Below are positions 16,790 to 26,048 of a DNA stretch of 64,000 bases, in pieces. Source of the stretch: CAVTPU01 sp963736695 (GTDB taxonomy: Bacteria > Actinomycetota > Actinomycetes > Mycobacteriales > Micromonosporaceae); the NCBI GenBank assembly GCA_963736695.1, contig CAVTPU010000004.1, forward strand, positions 1,178,001-1,242,000, read 5' to 3'. The notes under the pieces are model-generated. The model did no database searches. It was not told the DNA's origin and saw only the letters and a list, made by a program, of their open reading frames with translations. Position 1 is the first letter of the stretch, and every line of letters begins with the position of its first letter. The translations under genes were made by a program, and so were the position numbers.

Positions 16790-17542
16790 TTACTTTGCTC
16801 GGTGATCCCACATCTGCTTGATTTCAGAGCGTGAGCGGCGGCGAGGGCTGGTCCACCGACGGTAGGTAACGTCGGCAGCCTCGATGCCCAGGGCAAGGAA
16901 CCACTCGTCGTCGGTTCGGTTCCACCGGGAGGTGATGAAGGTGGACTCGGACTGGTCGTGGTCCCACCCGCGATCCGGACCGGAGTTGATGATGCGTGCG
17001 TACACCTCGAGAACGTCGCCGTTGCTCCAAACCCACACGGATGCCTCGGCCGGCGCGTCCACACTTCCATCAGATTCATGCCAGGCCGCATCGACCCGCC
17101 AGTCGACTCGATCGACGTCGTCGATGGCACGCAGCGTCTGCGCTGCCCGCCGGACGACGGCCTCGGCGCCGTCCGGGTCGGCGGTATCGGTTGTCAGGAC
17201 GATCAGAACGTCGTCCCGCCAGGGACGACCGTTGGTGGCGTCACGTGGCACCCAGTCGACACCGTTGGCAGCCAGGACCGCGACCTTACCGGTGGCGGCC
17301 AACGCATCCTCGGCCAGGAAATGCATGTCGTCGTCGAGCCAGACGGCAACGGTCCAGCCAGCCTGATCAGGCGCTGGCATCGCACCCTCGACCGTGCCCT
17401 CCCGGCCGACTAACGTGGCGGCATCGAACCCCTCGCTGCACCCATCCACTTCCTGGCCAGTCACCCGAACAATCCGAACCACCTCGGCGAATTCAAACCT
17501 CGGTGGACGGCCCGCAGGTCCCGAGTCGCGGCTCACGACCAC
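16790..17542 (-). CDS. Imm31-like immunity domain protein
   Basis: A 250-residue protein. Residues ~12-85 (FEFAEVVRIV ... LVGREGTVEGA ... GWTVAVWLDD ... FLAEDALAATG) match the pattern of Immunity protein 31 family domains: a starting strand, a K/R-E-G-x-V-x-G turn, a W-x-V strand and an F/W-x-x-E-x-L-x-x-T-G end. The rest is an unrecognised alpha/beta domain (WVWSNGDVLEVYARIINSG, STFITSRWNRTDDEWFLALG). Imm31 domains are found as antidotes beside polymorphic toxins; no toxin gene is visible next to it, so this may be an orphan immunity gene. Confidence 0.65.
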   Translation of the reverse strand: MVVSRDSGPAGRPPRFEFAEVVRIVRVTGQEVDGCSEGFDAATLVGREGTVEGAMPAPDQAGWTVAVWLDDDMHFLAEDALAATGKVAVLAANGVDWVPRDATNGRPWRDDVLIVLTTDTADPDGAEAVVRRAAQTLRAIDDVDRVDWRVDAAWHESDGSVDAPAEASVWVWSNGDVLEVYARIINSGPDRGWDHDQSESTFITSRWNRTDDEWFLALGIEAADVTYRRWTSPRRRSRSEIKQMWDHRAK

Positions 17543-17868
17543 AGCCTAACCATGCCCTGCCAGCCCTGGGCCGGCGAGTTATCTACTTGGCCCGTTGATT
17601 CCTGGCCGTCCGATCCAGTCGAGGATTAGGTCTGCCATGGTGTCCGGCGCGTCCAGCGAAACCGTGACGGCTCACGTGAAGTGCCCGGACTAGTGGTATA
17701 GCGGAGTTCCCCAGAAGCGGTTGTCTTGCAGGACAAACCTCTTTACCGCGGAACTCCGGTCTTACGCGTAAGCGACACACCTTGGCACGATAACTGACTG
17801 GACGTTGCGCCTACACCTCGCCTAGCTTCGATCCCGAACCGTCCGGCGGTTGGACACCGGTAGGCGAC
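17543..17868. other. Intergenic region with a structured element
   Basis: No gene with convincing composition. It contains the nested hairpin at 17702-17758 described separately. Confidence 0.4.
17702..17758. ncRNA. Nested hairpin of unknown function
   Basis: Three nested stems: CGGAGTTCC (17702-17710) with GGAACTCCG (17750-17758), GCGGT (17717-17721) with ACCGC (17745-17749), and TTGTC with GACAA around a TTGCAG loop (17721-17736). The ordered nesting over 57 nt suggests a folded RNA or a terminator. It is not a canonical tRNA: no T arm is seen. It lies between divergently oriented genes, an unusual place for a terminator. Transcription is not shown. Confidence 0.4.
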
Positions 17869-18513
17869 GTGCCCGCAGGCTACGTGAGCACCCTCGCCAC
17901 AGATGATCTGTCGAAGGGAACGAGGTTGGGTACGCGCCACGCCACGGATGGAACGCCGCAGAGTTCTCGGCTCGCGAAGTCCGCCAGTTCGTCGCCACCG
18001 GTCGTGGTCCAACGCGTCATCGTGCAGTGGCAGCCGGGAGGGCGCGGGGCCACTGCCGCAGCGCAGCGCCGAAACCTTCCCAGATCGTTTCTTCTGCCAC
18101 CACAGGCCCATGCCGCCGTCCACGTGCATGACGTGAGAATGGTCGACCACGACGGATACCTGCCCAGACACGTGAACCGCAGCGGCACTGTCGCGCTGGC
18201 GAAGGTTCGGTTCGCCGTCACGATCGTCGACGGACGCTGCGTAGTCGACCGGATGTCCGCCGGTGCAGCCTATCCCACTGAGCGCGAACCGACCCGTCTG
18301 TTTACCCTGAATCGAGGCGAAATCGGGCGCTTCCGCGCCAACTTTCGATTCGTCGGCATGTGCTGCTCGCCGGCCTGGTACTACCAGGAATGGGCAGTAC
18401 ACATTGGATTTAGAGAACGTCGCGACGACATGTTCCTTGCCTGCCAGCGACCGGACCACGATTTCGACGATCGGGTGAACCTGTACGGATCGATGCGACA
18501 CCGGCCGTCATAG
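17869..18513 (+). CDS. Hypothetical protein
   Basis: Up to 214 residues; start uncertain. The C-terminal half (VRMVDHDGYLPRHVNR, AKVRFAVTIVDGRCVVDRM, FVGMCCSPAWYYQEWAVHIGF, HDFDDRVNLYGS) has protein-like composition and GC-rich third codon positions, better than the overlapping minus-strand frame. The first ~60 residues look less protein-like, so the true start may lie nearer 18000-18120. No known domain is recognised. Confidence 0.45.
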   Translation: MPAGYVSTLATDDLSKGTRLGTRHATDGTPQSSRLAKSASSSPPVVVQRVIVQWQPGGRGATAAAQRRNLPRSFLLPPQAHAAVHVHDVRMVDHDGYLPRHVNRSGTVALAKVRFAVTIVDGRCVVDRMSAGAAYPTEREPTRLFTLNRGEIGRFRANFRFVGMCCSPAWYYQEWAVHIGFRERRDDMFLACQRPDHDFDDRVNLYGSMRHRPS

Positions 18514-18679
18514 CTGGCCGGAATGCCGGTATCCATCACCTACACCTGTCGCATCGGTCGCCGCCGGAACTCCGTCCGAGGCGTCGGCACCGCGCTCAGT
18601 GGGGCGGACCGAATTGCAGGTACGCGGTCGACCACACCGACGCTGGATATCTGGAGCGCGGCCTGGCACACGGGCCGAT

Positions 18680-21600
18680 TCAGGCCCGATCGACCTCCGC
18701 ATACCCCTCGGATTGCTTGGCTGCGACCAGCTTGTCGGCTTTTCGAGCAGCTCGAGCCGGGTCCGGATAGCGCCGGGTGCGCACGGTGCCGACTGTGCCC
18801 ACTTTCCCAGATCGAGTCGAGACAACTCCGGCCGCGTCGTCGCGGTACAACTCCCAGAAGCGGCCGCTCCGGCCGGTCGCCCGTCGTTCGAAGTATCGGC
18901 GTTGCGCGGCCGGGTTCAGCCGCTGGCCACAGTAGAGCTGGGCGATGACCGGGGCCGCACTCTCGACAGCGTCGGCGAAAGAGTCGAGGAAACGAGTGGC
19001 GAACGTCCAGGAGAGCGACGTCCACCAGAGGTCGCTCTTCTTCTGGTAGGCGTGAGTGAATACCCTTCCGTCCGAGTCCGAAATAGCATGGTCAGCCATC
19101 ACAGCCAGGATCGATGATCCAGTAGTCTCCTCGACCAGCACGTCAAGGGCTCCCAACAAGGGTCTGGACTGCTCGGCTTCGTCGGGCGTCAGCTGGGACA
19201 GATATGCCTCGCCCAACGCCCCGGCCGCAGAACGACGTTCAAGCATCTGCGCTGGTGACAATATTCGCATTCCAACCTGCCCGGTGGACCAACTGGCATA
19301 TCCGATCTCTCTCCAGAAGGCTCGCAGCACGTCCGGGACCGGCTGGGAGCGACCGGCTTCGAACGCCGCTATCTCCGCGTCCGACACACCGGTGCCGACC
19401 TCCACCTCGAGAGCGGAGATCAGATCAGCGAATCCGTACGCCCGCAGATAGTCGACGACTTCGCAGAGCGCCCGCACATGCCAGGCGGCGTCGCGGGAGT
19501 CATCGCGGATTCGCTGCCTTATCCACTCCCCCACAGTCATGTCTTCTGAGTGACGGCAGTGTTGCGACCACTCCAGGCGAGACAAGTGAGCGCTGAGGTC
19601 ACGCATCAATTCGAGTTCGCGGCGTTGGTGCCGCAGCACCGCCTCCGGGTCTTCCCGGCTTTGGTGGATCTGGTCAGAAGGCGTCAAGGGCAGGGGCTTC
19701 AGACCGCCTTCGAATACGTTCAGGCGAACATCGTCCGTCTGCCAGCTGCCCTCAATCGGGCAACTGTACTTGCGGACAATCGCGCCTTTCCCGGACAGGT
19801 ACCACGGGCTGGATTCGACCAATCCGGTCGCGGCGATGCTGGGTTTCAGTCGGAAGAAAGCATCGGCGGCGGCCGTTTCGTCGGGGAAGGCCAGGCCGAC
19901 CTGCTCGGTCCGGGAGAATATCGGTGATTGATCGTTTCGCCCCCACCTGCAGACCAGCCGATCGCCAAAGCGAATCAACTCGACGAATGTGTCGCCAGCC
20001 CGGTTCCAGAACAACGCCCGCTCAGAGATCTCCGCGACCCCCACCAGAAATTCGTTCAGCCGGCCGTTTGCTAAGGAATCGGCTCGAAACGGCGGGCCGA
20101 CGATCTCATATCCGTCGAACGCGTGCAGCTTTTTGTCGCTGTCAAAAAACCACACCTCGCCAGTCTGCTGGTCGTGCAGCAGCCGTCGTGAAACGGTCAC
20201 GCCAGCCAGAATGCCCAACGCCTCGTCGCCGATTTTGCGCCGAGGCCGGCCGGCCGCCCGAGCGGCCACTCCTTTGTCGATCAACCGGCGTCGCTTCTCA
20301 TCTGCCGAGCCAGAAACAATCTCGGCGAGCCGCCGACTCAGTTTCGATGTCTCAAGTGGGTTGTTCCAGGTTGTTCCTCGGGCATGATTGTCCGGCTCCA
20401 ACGGGGGCTCGGCGATAGCGGTGGCTAACTCGTGGCCACGACGCACCAACTCAAACTGCTTCGCCGACAACGCCCCCTCGATCCCCACCACGAGCGCGTA
20501 CTTGAAGAAGCGACGGGCGATCTCGTCATCCGGCACCGACCAGGTGACCAGCAGCTCCAACAGCTCGACTTTCGCGGGATCCTTTTTGACGAAGTCGGCC
20601 AACGCGAAGGCGTAGCAGCCAGCAGCGCGGCCATCGGGCCGCTCGACCAGACTGCGCATGATCTCTGCCTGCACCTGGGGGTTGAAGACTTCACCGATCG
20701 CGTTGCCCATCCGCCAGAATTCACGCCGCTCGGTGAACAGTCGATCGATCAGCACGGTTCGCGACTTCGCGGTGTTCATCCTGCGCACCGCTGAATAGAG
20801 ATCCGATAGCAAATCTCCCAGCCGTTCGTCCTGCTCTGGATCCAGCTGCGCCGACGAAGCCGCATAGCGGTCACCGAACTCCACCAGTGCGTCGATAAAG
20901 TAGTCCTCTGCGCCGACATGCGTGAAGTAGTACAGCTGATGCCCGGCCGCGTTACGCACGTGAATGTTGGGGTGGTTCAGCTTGTTCGCCACCATCGCCC
21001 GGGCCGCTCTGGTCGCCTGCGCGTCGTCGAGCCGAGACAAGACATATGTCTCCTTCTCGAACGGGCTGAACAGCTCATTCCATAACGGTTCAACCGTGGT
21101 CCGCGGACCGTTGCTTTCGGCCATCTGCATCAGCCGATCAAAAATCGGCGGCTCGGCAGCGAACGGTGCCAGCGTGTGCAGCACCTCCTCTTTCATCTCT
21201 TCCATGGTGTAACTGGCCATGAAGTCGTTGTCATCTGGTTCGGCATCGTTCTCCAACACCCGGAGCATCGTCTCGACAAACGGATGCTCAGCCGAGGTCA
21301 CCTCCGCACCGAACCTGGCCAGCAACTCGTTCTGCTCTTCGGCTGGCACTCGGGCGAACCCGTCGGCCGCCAGTTCCGCCCGGTCCGAGTCGTCGCTGGC
21401 GAGCACGGTTCGAATCGCCCAGGCGATCACGTCGGCGCAGTATTCGTCTTTGTCGGCCCGGAACAACACCCGCCGAGCGACTATCCGAACGAGTTGCGGA
21501 TCGGCAATCGCTTCGACCGCAGCCGACCAGGCCTGCGGCGATTCGGTCAGCTGTTGCAGAACCGTCGCGGACTCCTCGCCGAGTTCGACCGCCCGGTCCA

Positions 21601-22855
21601 ACTCCGCTTCGGCCAGGAACACTTCTCTCCCGGCCATTCGTTGCGCGGCTTGGGCGAGCAGCAGAACCCGCCGATGGTGTGGATCATGTCGCAACAGGAA
21701 CTTCACTGCGGCGACGAACGCCTCCGTGTCGCGCACCAAGGGGTGCAGCTGCCAGAACAGTTCAAAGAATGCCGGCCACGCTTCGGTGAACCCGGCTGCG
21801 GCCCGGACAAACTCGTCGGCGGCTTGACTTTCCGTCGCACCGGCTCGCTGCTCAATCAGGGCTCGAAGTGCCGCGGTGTCAGCAGACTCGGGCAGGTGGC
21901 CAAGCGCATCGACCAGGTCGGCGTCGGTCACTGTTCCGGTCTCCAGGCCTTGCCGGATCAGCAATGTCTTCATCAATGGCCACACCTGCGGCGCGACTCG
22001 CAGCGCACGCACAGCGGTCGGGCCCCGCCCCGCTGCGTCTTCCCCGCCGGTATACATCAACGCCATTGATCGGCGGTCCCGGAATCCAGGGAGCAGTGAA
22101 AGGTCGGCCTCCAACGCGAGTCGGCCGAACCCGGTGGCGAAAGCGTCGAGCAGCGGGGATCGTGACGTGTCGCCGATGGCAATCAAGACCTGCTCGTGTT
22201 CGTCGTCTTGGGCCAGCAACGCGGTGTGCAGGAGCCAATAGATGGCCAGGTGTGGGTCGCCGGCAAGCTCCGGCAATTCGGAACGGAGCTGGTCGACCTC
22301 GGCTTGGGTCGTGGGGAAAACCGACCGCAGATGCCCGATGGCACTTCCGGCCAGATCTTCGTCACTCTGCGTTGGCTTGCCGTCGCGGTCTCGAAGCGGT
22401 TGGGCGAGCAGCCACACCAACCACTGGTAGCGCTCGGCGAGCATCGGGGTGGTCAGGCAGCGGGATGGCTGCTCCGCGGCGGGTGCCGGACCACTGGGTT
22501 GATTCGCGCTCAACAGTTCGTGCTCGTCGCCGTCATTGTCGACCTCGGCTTCGAAGTCCGACCAATCTGACAACGAGTCGAAGCGACATTCGAGCTCTCG
22601 GGTTTCGTGGTCTTGCCACCACACCCGGCCGTCACCGCGCTGATCGAGCAGAGTGTAGTTGTCACCTTCGTCGTCTAGGACCACGAACCCGGCCAGAGTT
22701 TTGTCGATGGCGCCGAAGTACGAATAGTTGTTTTTGAGGTGGGCGGCGACCAAGTCGGCTTCACCCGGATCGGTCAGGCCCTCATCGATGGCGTCGGTGA
22801 CCTCCGATCCAACTGTTAGCCCGTAAAACCGGCTGACCGACTCTTCGTCACGCAT
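18680..22855 (-). CDS. Giant SUKH-like/WGR domain protein, copy 1
   Basis: A 1,391-residue protein. The N-terminal ~120 residues are SMI1/KNR4 (SUKH)-like: FVVLDDEGDNYTLL...GRVWWQDHETRE. About 700 mostly helical residues follow, possibly HEAT-like. Near residue 1150-1210 a second SUKH-like motif reads EVEVGTGVSDAEIAAFEAG...VPDVLRAFWREIGYASW. The C-terminus is a WGR domain: RFWELYRDDAAGVVSTRSGKVGTVGTVRTRRY, then a helix ending in GYAEVDRA. WGR domains are nucleic-acid-binding modules known from PARPs; SUKH domains are common immunity domains. Start ATG 22855 has GGAGGAA upstream; the longer open frame is not conserved in copy 2. Function unknown; paralogue at 41694-45884. Confidence 0.8.
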   Translation of the reverse strand: MRDEESVSRFYGLTVGSEVTDAIDEGLTDPGEADLVAAHLKNNYSYFGAIDKTLAGFVVLDDEGDNYTLLDQRGDGRVWWQDHETRELECRFDSLSDWSDFEAEVDNDGDEHELLSANQPSGPAPAAEQPSRCLTTPMLAERYQWLVWLLAQPLRDRDGKPTQSDEDLAGSAIGHLRSVFPTTQAEVDQLRSELPELAGDPHLAIYWLLHTALLAQDDEHEQVLIAIGDTSRSPLLDAFATGFGRLALEADLSLLPGFRDRRSMALMYTGGEDAAGRGPTAVRALRVAPQVWPLMKTLLIRQGLETGTVTDADLVDALGHLPESADTAALRALIEQRAGATESQAADEFVRAAAGFTEAWPAFFELFWQLHPLVRDTEAFVAAVKFLLRHDPHHRRVLLLAQAAQRMAGREVFLAEAELDRAVELGEESATVLQQLTESPQAWSAAVEAIADPQLVRIVARRVLFRADKDEYCADVIAWAIRTVLASDDSDRAELAADGFARVPAEEQNELLARFGAEVTSAEHPFVETMLRVLENDAEPDDNDFMASYTMEEMKEEVLHTLAPFAAEPPIFDRLMQMAESNGPRTTVEPLWNELFSPFEKETYVLSRLDDAQATRAARAMVANKLNHPNIHVRNAAGHQLYYFTHVGAEDYFIDALVEFGDRYAASSAQLDPEQDERLGDLLSDLYSAVRRMNTAKSRTVLIDRLFTERREFWRMGNAIGEVFNPQVQAEIMRSLVERPDGRAAGCYAFALADFVKKDPAKVELLELLVTWSVPDDEIARRFFKYALVVGIEGALSAKQFELVRRGHELATAIAEPPLEPDNHARGTTWNNPLETSKLSRRLAEIVSGSADEKRRRLIDKGVAARAAGRPRRKIGDEALGILAGVTVSRRLLHDQQTGEVWFFDSDKKLHAFDGYEIVGPPFRADSLANGRLNEFLVGVAEISERALFWNRAGDTFVELIRFGDRLVCRWGRNDQSPIFSRTEQVGLAFPDETAAADAFFRLKPSIAATGLVESSPWYLSGKGAIVRKYSCPIEGSWQTDDVRLNVFEGGLKPLPLTPSDQIHQSREDPEAVLRHQRRELELMRDLSAHLSRLEWSQHCRHSEDMTVGEWIRQRIRDDSRDAAWHVRALCEVVDYLRAYGFADLISALEVEVGTGVSDAEIAAFEAGRSQPVPDVLRAFWREIGYASWSTGQVGMRILSPAQMLERRSAAGALGEAYLSQLTPDEAEQSRPLLGALDVLVEETTGSSILAVMADHAISDSDGRVFTHAYQKKSDLWWTSLSWTFATRFLDSFADAVESAAPVIAQLYCGQRLNPAAQRRYFERRATGRSGRFWELYRDDAAGVVSTRSGKVGTVGTVRTRRYPDPARAARKADKLVAAKQSEGYAEVDRA

Positions 22856-23142
22856 GCTACTTCCTCCCAAGGTGATTGGCGTAGACCATAGCCAAGCCCC
22901 CTGACAACACTTGCTCGTGTGTCGAAGCCGAGCCCAGACAAGTCGACGCGACCACCAGCGCGACCCAGACCGGCTTTGCGATGAGCGTGGAGAAGATCCG
23001 ATGGCCGTACGGCGTTGCCGCAGCGCCATCGATCAAAGCTCATTGATTACGGCCCCGGTGATGCCGAGCGTGATCGGCTGATACCCGTAGTGGCGCACCG
23101 AAGATCGTAGAAACCAACCGCGGACTCTGTTCAGTCCGGTGT
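22856..23142. other. Intergenic region upstream of giant protein gene
   Basis: About 290 bp without a supported gene; presumably the promoter of the giant SUKH/WGR gene. Nothing else recognised. Confidence 0.4.
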
Positions 23143-23538
23143 TCACGCGCCGGTTCCATCGAGCCACGCACGCCAGGCCGCATAGTTGCCAATACCGTGC
23201 TCCGCCAAGCGACGCACCGCTGGGCCGCCGAAGTCTTCGTCGACATCGTCACCAACATCGTCGTCCATCTCAGGCCAAATCGCGGTTGCGGACCAGCACA
23301 GCCACTCGGTTGGTGGTGGGTGATGACGAAAATAGGCGAGCCGGGACGCCTCGTCCGGATATGACGACGTCCACCAGTGCGACCAGACCATGACGTGCCA
23401 CTCGCCGGCGCCCATGCGCCAACCGATGTCGAATGGGTCGATGCCGGGAAAAGCGATGTATGGCGGGCGGACCTCAGACCAATCGGCTATCTCGCCGCGC
23501 ACTGCGTCGTCCAGCATGGCAGTTGTACGCTCGTCCAC
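23143..23538 (-). CDS. Hypothetical protein, aromatic-rich
   Basis: A 131-residue protein rich in Trp (MGAGEWHVMVWSHWWTSSYPDEASRL, TEWLCWSATAIWPEMDDD). It has credible globular composition and high GC at third codon positions. It resembles small immunity-type proteins in size and context, but no family is recognised. The C-terminal half contains an acidic stretch (EMDDDVGDDVDEDF). Confidence 0.6.
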   Translation of the reverse strand: MDERTTAMLDDAVRGEIADWSEVRPPYIAFPGIDPFDIGWRMGAGEWHVMVWSHWWTSSYPDEASRLAYFRHHPPPTEWLCWSATAIWPEMDDDVGDDVDEDFGGPAVRRLAEHGIGNYAAWRAWLDGTGA

Positions 23539-23807
23539 TCTCGTCTCCGATCAGGGCAAGTCCCACGGTGGCCGCAATCGCCCAGCCCGTCTCCGCCGTG
23601 ATGATGCCCAGCTGGCTCCTCAGCCGACGGCGTTCGCCATTGCAGAACACCCACCCCGGAAGCGTACGACGCGTATGACGCCGGTCCATCATCAAACAGA
23701 CCAGCTTCGCAATTCATGGTCAATTGATCATGCAGTGGGCGCGGCGCGCGCTGGCGTTTCGAGCCCGCACTGTTCGGCGGCGAGATCCGAGCTGCGGGGC
23801 CGAGCGA

Positions 23808-24227
23808 CTACTCGGCGGCGACGAGAATGCAGAAAGGGTGCCCCTCGGGATCAGCCAGTACATACAGCGGCTCCGCTTCGTCGTCTGCGCGGTCGTGCAG
23901 CAGGGTAGCCCCAAGCTCCTCGGCACGCTGCCGTTGGCGCCGCAGGTCTCCTACGGTCGCCACACGAAAGTCGTGATGCATCTGCTTCGGCACGTCGTGT
24001 GTGGGCCAGGTCGATCGCGCGAGGTTCGCAACCCGCTGGAACGCAAACACCCTGCGTCCCGCCGAATCCAGAAGAACCAACCAGTCCGACTCATCGTCGC
24101 TGCCGTCAACGGGGATCTCATCGCCTGGGCGATACCGCAGGCCGAGGAATTGTCGATAGAACTCGGCCAGGCTGCGACAGTCGGTGGCGTCGAGAGCCGT
24201 GTGCATCAGAACCGGGAAAGTGGACAA
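23808..24227 (-). CDS. VOC (glyoxalase/dioxygenase superfamily) protein
   Basis: A 139-residue protein with the glyoxalase/VOC fold: MHTALDATDCRSLAEFYRQFLGL at the N-terminus, a HHDFRV strand in the middle and YVLADPEGHPFCI near the end. VOC proteins bind metals and catalyse lyase, dioxygenase or isomerase reactions, or bind antibiotics; this subgroup is functionally undefined. It is divergent from the sigma factor gene with a 110-bp shared upstream region. Confidence 0.85.
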   Translation of the reverse strand: MSTFPVLMHTALDATDCRSLAEFYRQFLGLRYRPGDEIPVDGSDDESDWLVLLDSAGRRVFAFQRVANLARSTWPTHDVPKQMHHDFRVATVGDLRRQRQRAEELGATLLHDRADDEAEPLYVLADPEGHPFCILVAAE

Positions 24228-24338
24228 CTGATCTCCTGAGGCTCGTGTCCGGGCGAGCCTCTAGTGAGCCGACGATGGCTTTTCCGAACGCGGCGGGTCG
24301 GTCGGCGATTGAGATGAAGCGGATGGGAAAGTGATTCC

Positions 24339-25331
24339 ATGGTGGTACGCGCCGAGCCTGACTCTATCGCCGCGAGCCTGGAGCGGTTGCGGGGGCCCCT
24401 GACCGGCTATTGCTATCGCATCCTCGGATCCGTCAACGAGGTGGAGGACGCAGTCCAGGAGACTCTGCTGCGAGCGTTTCGGGCGATCGGCAGCTATGAC
24501 CGGGACCGCGCAGAGTTCTCGACCTGGGTGCACCGCATCGCCACGAATATCTGCCTGGACATGCTGCGCGGCGCGCAGCGGCGGGCGTTGCCCTGGGACA
24601 TGGGGCCGGCTGCCTCTGGGCCGGACATCGGTGTCCCGCTCCCGCCTTCGCGGTGGGTCGAGCCGTTAGCGGACTCTCGCATTGCGGGCACCGTTGACCC
24701 GGCCGAGATCGTGGTCCGGCATGAGACGCTGCGCCTGGCCTTCATCGCCGCACTGCAGTGGTTACCGCCGCGTCAACGTGCGGTGTTGGTGTTGCGGGAT
24801 GGACTTGGGTTCGGCGCTGCGGAAACAGCCGAGGTCACGGAGATGTCGGTGGCCGCTGTGAACAGTGCGTTGCAGCGAGCCAGGGCTACGTTGGCCAAGC
24901 ACCGGCCTCGCCGGGCCGACCCGCCCGACCTGCATGACGTGACTCAACGCACGCTTCTCCAGCGATACGTCCACGCTTTTCACACACACGACATTCACGC
25001 GCTGCTCGCGGTGCTGGCCGACGATGCTCGGTCCGGGATGCCGCCGTTCGGGTGGTGGCTCGACGGGCCGACCCGAATCGGCGAGGCGATGACTGCGACC
25101 AACGCCTGCGCCGAAGACCGTCTCGTTCCTGGCGACCTAGTCAACGGGTGTTGGACGCTCGGTCAGTATCGGCCGGACGCCAACGGCACGTTGGCGCCGT
25201 TCGCGCTGTTGGTGATCGAGTGCCGAGGCGGGCGGATCAGCGAAATCGTGACGTTCCTGGGTTGCGGTGAGCGCTTCGCGGAGTTCGGCCTGCCGAAAAA
25301 TCTTGAGACCGGATTCCCTATGGACCGATGA
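24339..25331 (+). CDS. ECF-type RNA polymerase sigma factor with SnoaL-like C-terminal domain
   Basis: A 330-residue sigma factor of the SigG/SigJ-like type. Sigma-70 region 2 spans about residues 15-75 (GYCYRILGSVNEVEDAVQETLLRAF, FSTWVHRIATNICLDMLR), region 4 about 140-190 (LPPRQRAVLVLRDGLGFGAAETAEVTEMSVAAVNSALQRAR), and residues ~205-325 form a SnoaL-like domain (YVHAFHTHDIHALLAVLADDARSGMPPFGWW). Such ECF sigmas lack a separate anti-sigma gene and are thought to be controlled by the C-terminal domain. The ATG follows GGGAAAG. A DinB/maleylpyruvate isomerase family gene follows 63 bp downstream, a plausible target or partner. Confidence 0.9.
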   Translation: MVVRAEPDSIAASLERLRGPLTGYCYRILGSVNEVEDAVQETLLRAFRAIGSYDRDRAEFSTWVHRIATNICLDMLRGAQRRALPWDMGPAASGPDIGVPLPPSRWVEPLADSRIAGTVDPAEIVVRHETLRLAFIAALQWLPPRQRAVLVLRDGLGFGAAETAEVTEMSVAAVNSALQRARATLAKHRPRRADPPDLHDVTQRTLLQRYVHAFHTHDIHALLAVLADDARSGMPPFGWWLDGPTRIGEAMTATNACAEDRLVPGDLVNGCWTLGQYRPDANGTLAPFALLVIECRGGRISEIVTFLGCGERFAEFGLPKNLETGFPMDR

Positions 25332-25394
25332 GTCCGGCCCCTGTCAGCCGTATAAGAGCCGACTCATTGGTTTTTACCGGAAGGCCTTTCGCCC

Positions 25395-25994
25395 ATGTCC
25401 TCGATCCAGACAGACCTCATGCCACATGTCCGCGCCGAGCGGGAACGACTGGCCGATCTCCTTGCTGGCCTCACGGACGACGAGTGGAATCATCCGTCCC
25501 TGTGCCGGGGTTGGCGGGCGCTGGACGTCGCCGCGCACATCACCATGCCATTCCGCACGAGCCTACCCAAGCTGATGGTGGGGCTGGCCGCAGCCGGTTT
25601 CTCCTTCAACCGATATGCCGATCGGGCAGCCCGCAAGGACGCCGCCCGAATGTCGGGGGTGGAACTACTAGCCATCCTGCGAGCCAATATCACCAACCCC
25701 TGGCAGCCACCGGGTGGTGGCCCCGCCGGAGCACTGAGCCACGACACTATTCACGGTCTGGACATCACCGAGCCGTTGGATTTGCCATCCCCACCGCTCG
25801 AGCGACTGGCCTTGGTCGTCGCGAACGCCAACCCGCGCAGCCTGTCCTACTTCGGCGTGGATCTGGCGGGCATCCAGTTGCGAGGCATCGACGCCGATGT
25901 CCGGATCGGCGATGGGGAACAGGTCGACATGCCGGTCAAGGACATCCTGCTGACCATCACCGGGCGACGCCCGCTGATGACCCGAACGAGGTGA
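25395..25994 (+). CDS. Maleylpyruvate isomerase family (DinB-like, mycothiol-dependent type) protein
   Basis: A 199-residue protein with the actinobacterial MDMPI pattern: ERERLADLLAGLTDDEWNHPSLCRGWRALDVAAHI at the N-terminus, a second helix with SHDTIHGLDITEPLDLP carrying the third candidate metal His, and a C-terminal alpha/beta extension (GVDLAGIQLRGIDADVRIGDGEQVDMPVKDILLTITGRR). These proteins bind a divalent metal in a DinB four-helix bundle and may use mycothiol. It probably sits in the same transcription unit as the upstream sigma factor. Confidence 0.85.
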   Translation: MSSIQTDLMPHVRAERERLADLLAGLTDDEWNHPSLCRGWRALDVAAHITMPFRTSLPKLMVGLAAAGFSFNRYADRAARKDAARMSGVELLAILRANITNPWQPPGGGPAGALSHDTIHGLDITEPLDLPSPPLERLALVVANANPRSLSYFGVDLAGIQLRGIDADVRIGDGEQVDMPVKDILLTITGRRPLMTRTR

Positions 25995-26048
25995 GCGATC
26001 CACGAGCTGTGAGCTGCCGGTGAGCGAGCATTCCGGGCTCACAACCTG

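Noticed and set aside
17743..18501. Minus-strand 252-codon frame
   Set aside because: Overlaps the + strand frame 17869-18513, which has better third-position GC and protein-like motifs; both cannot be real.
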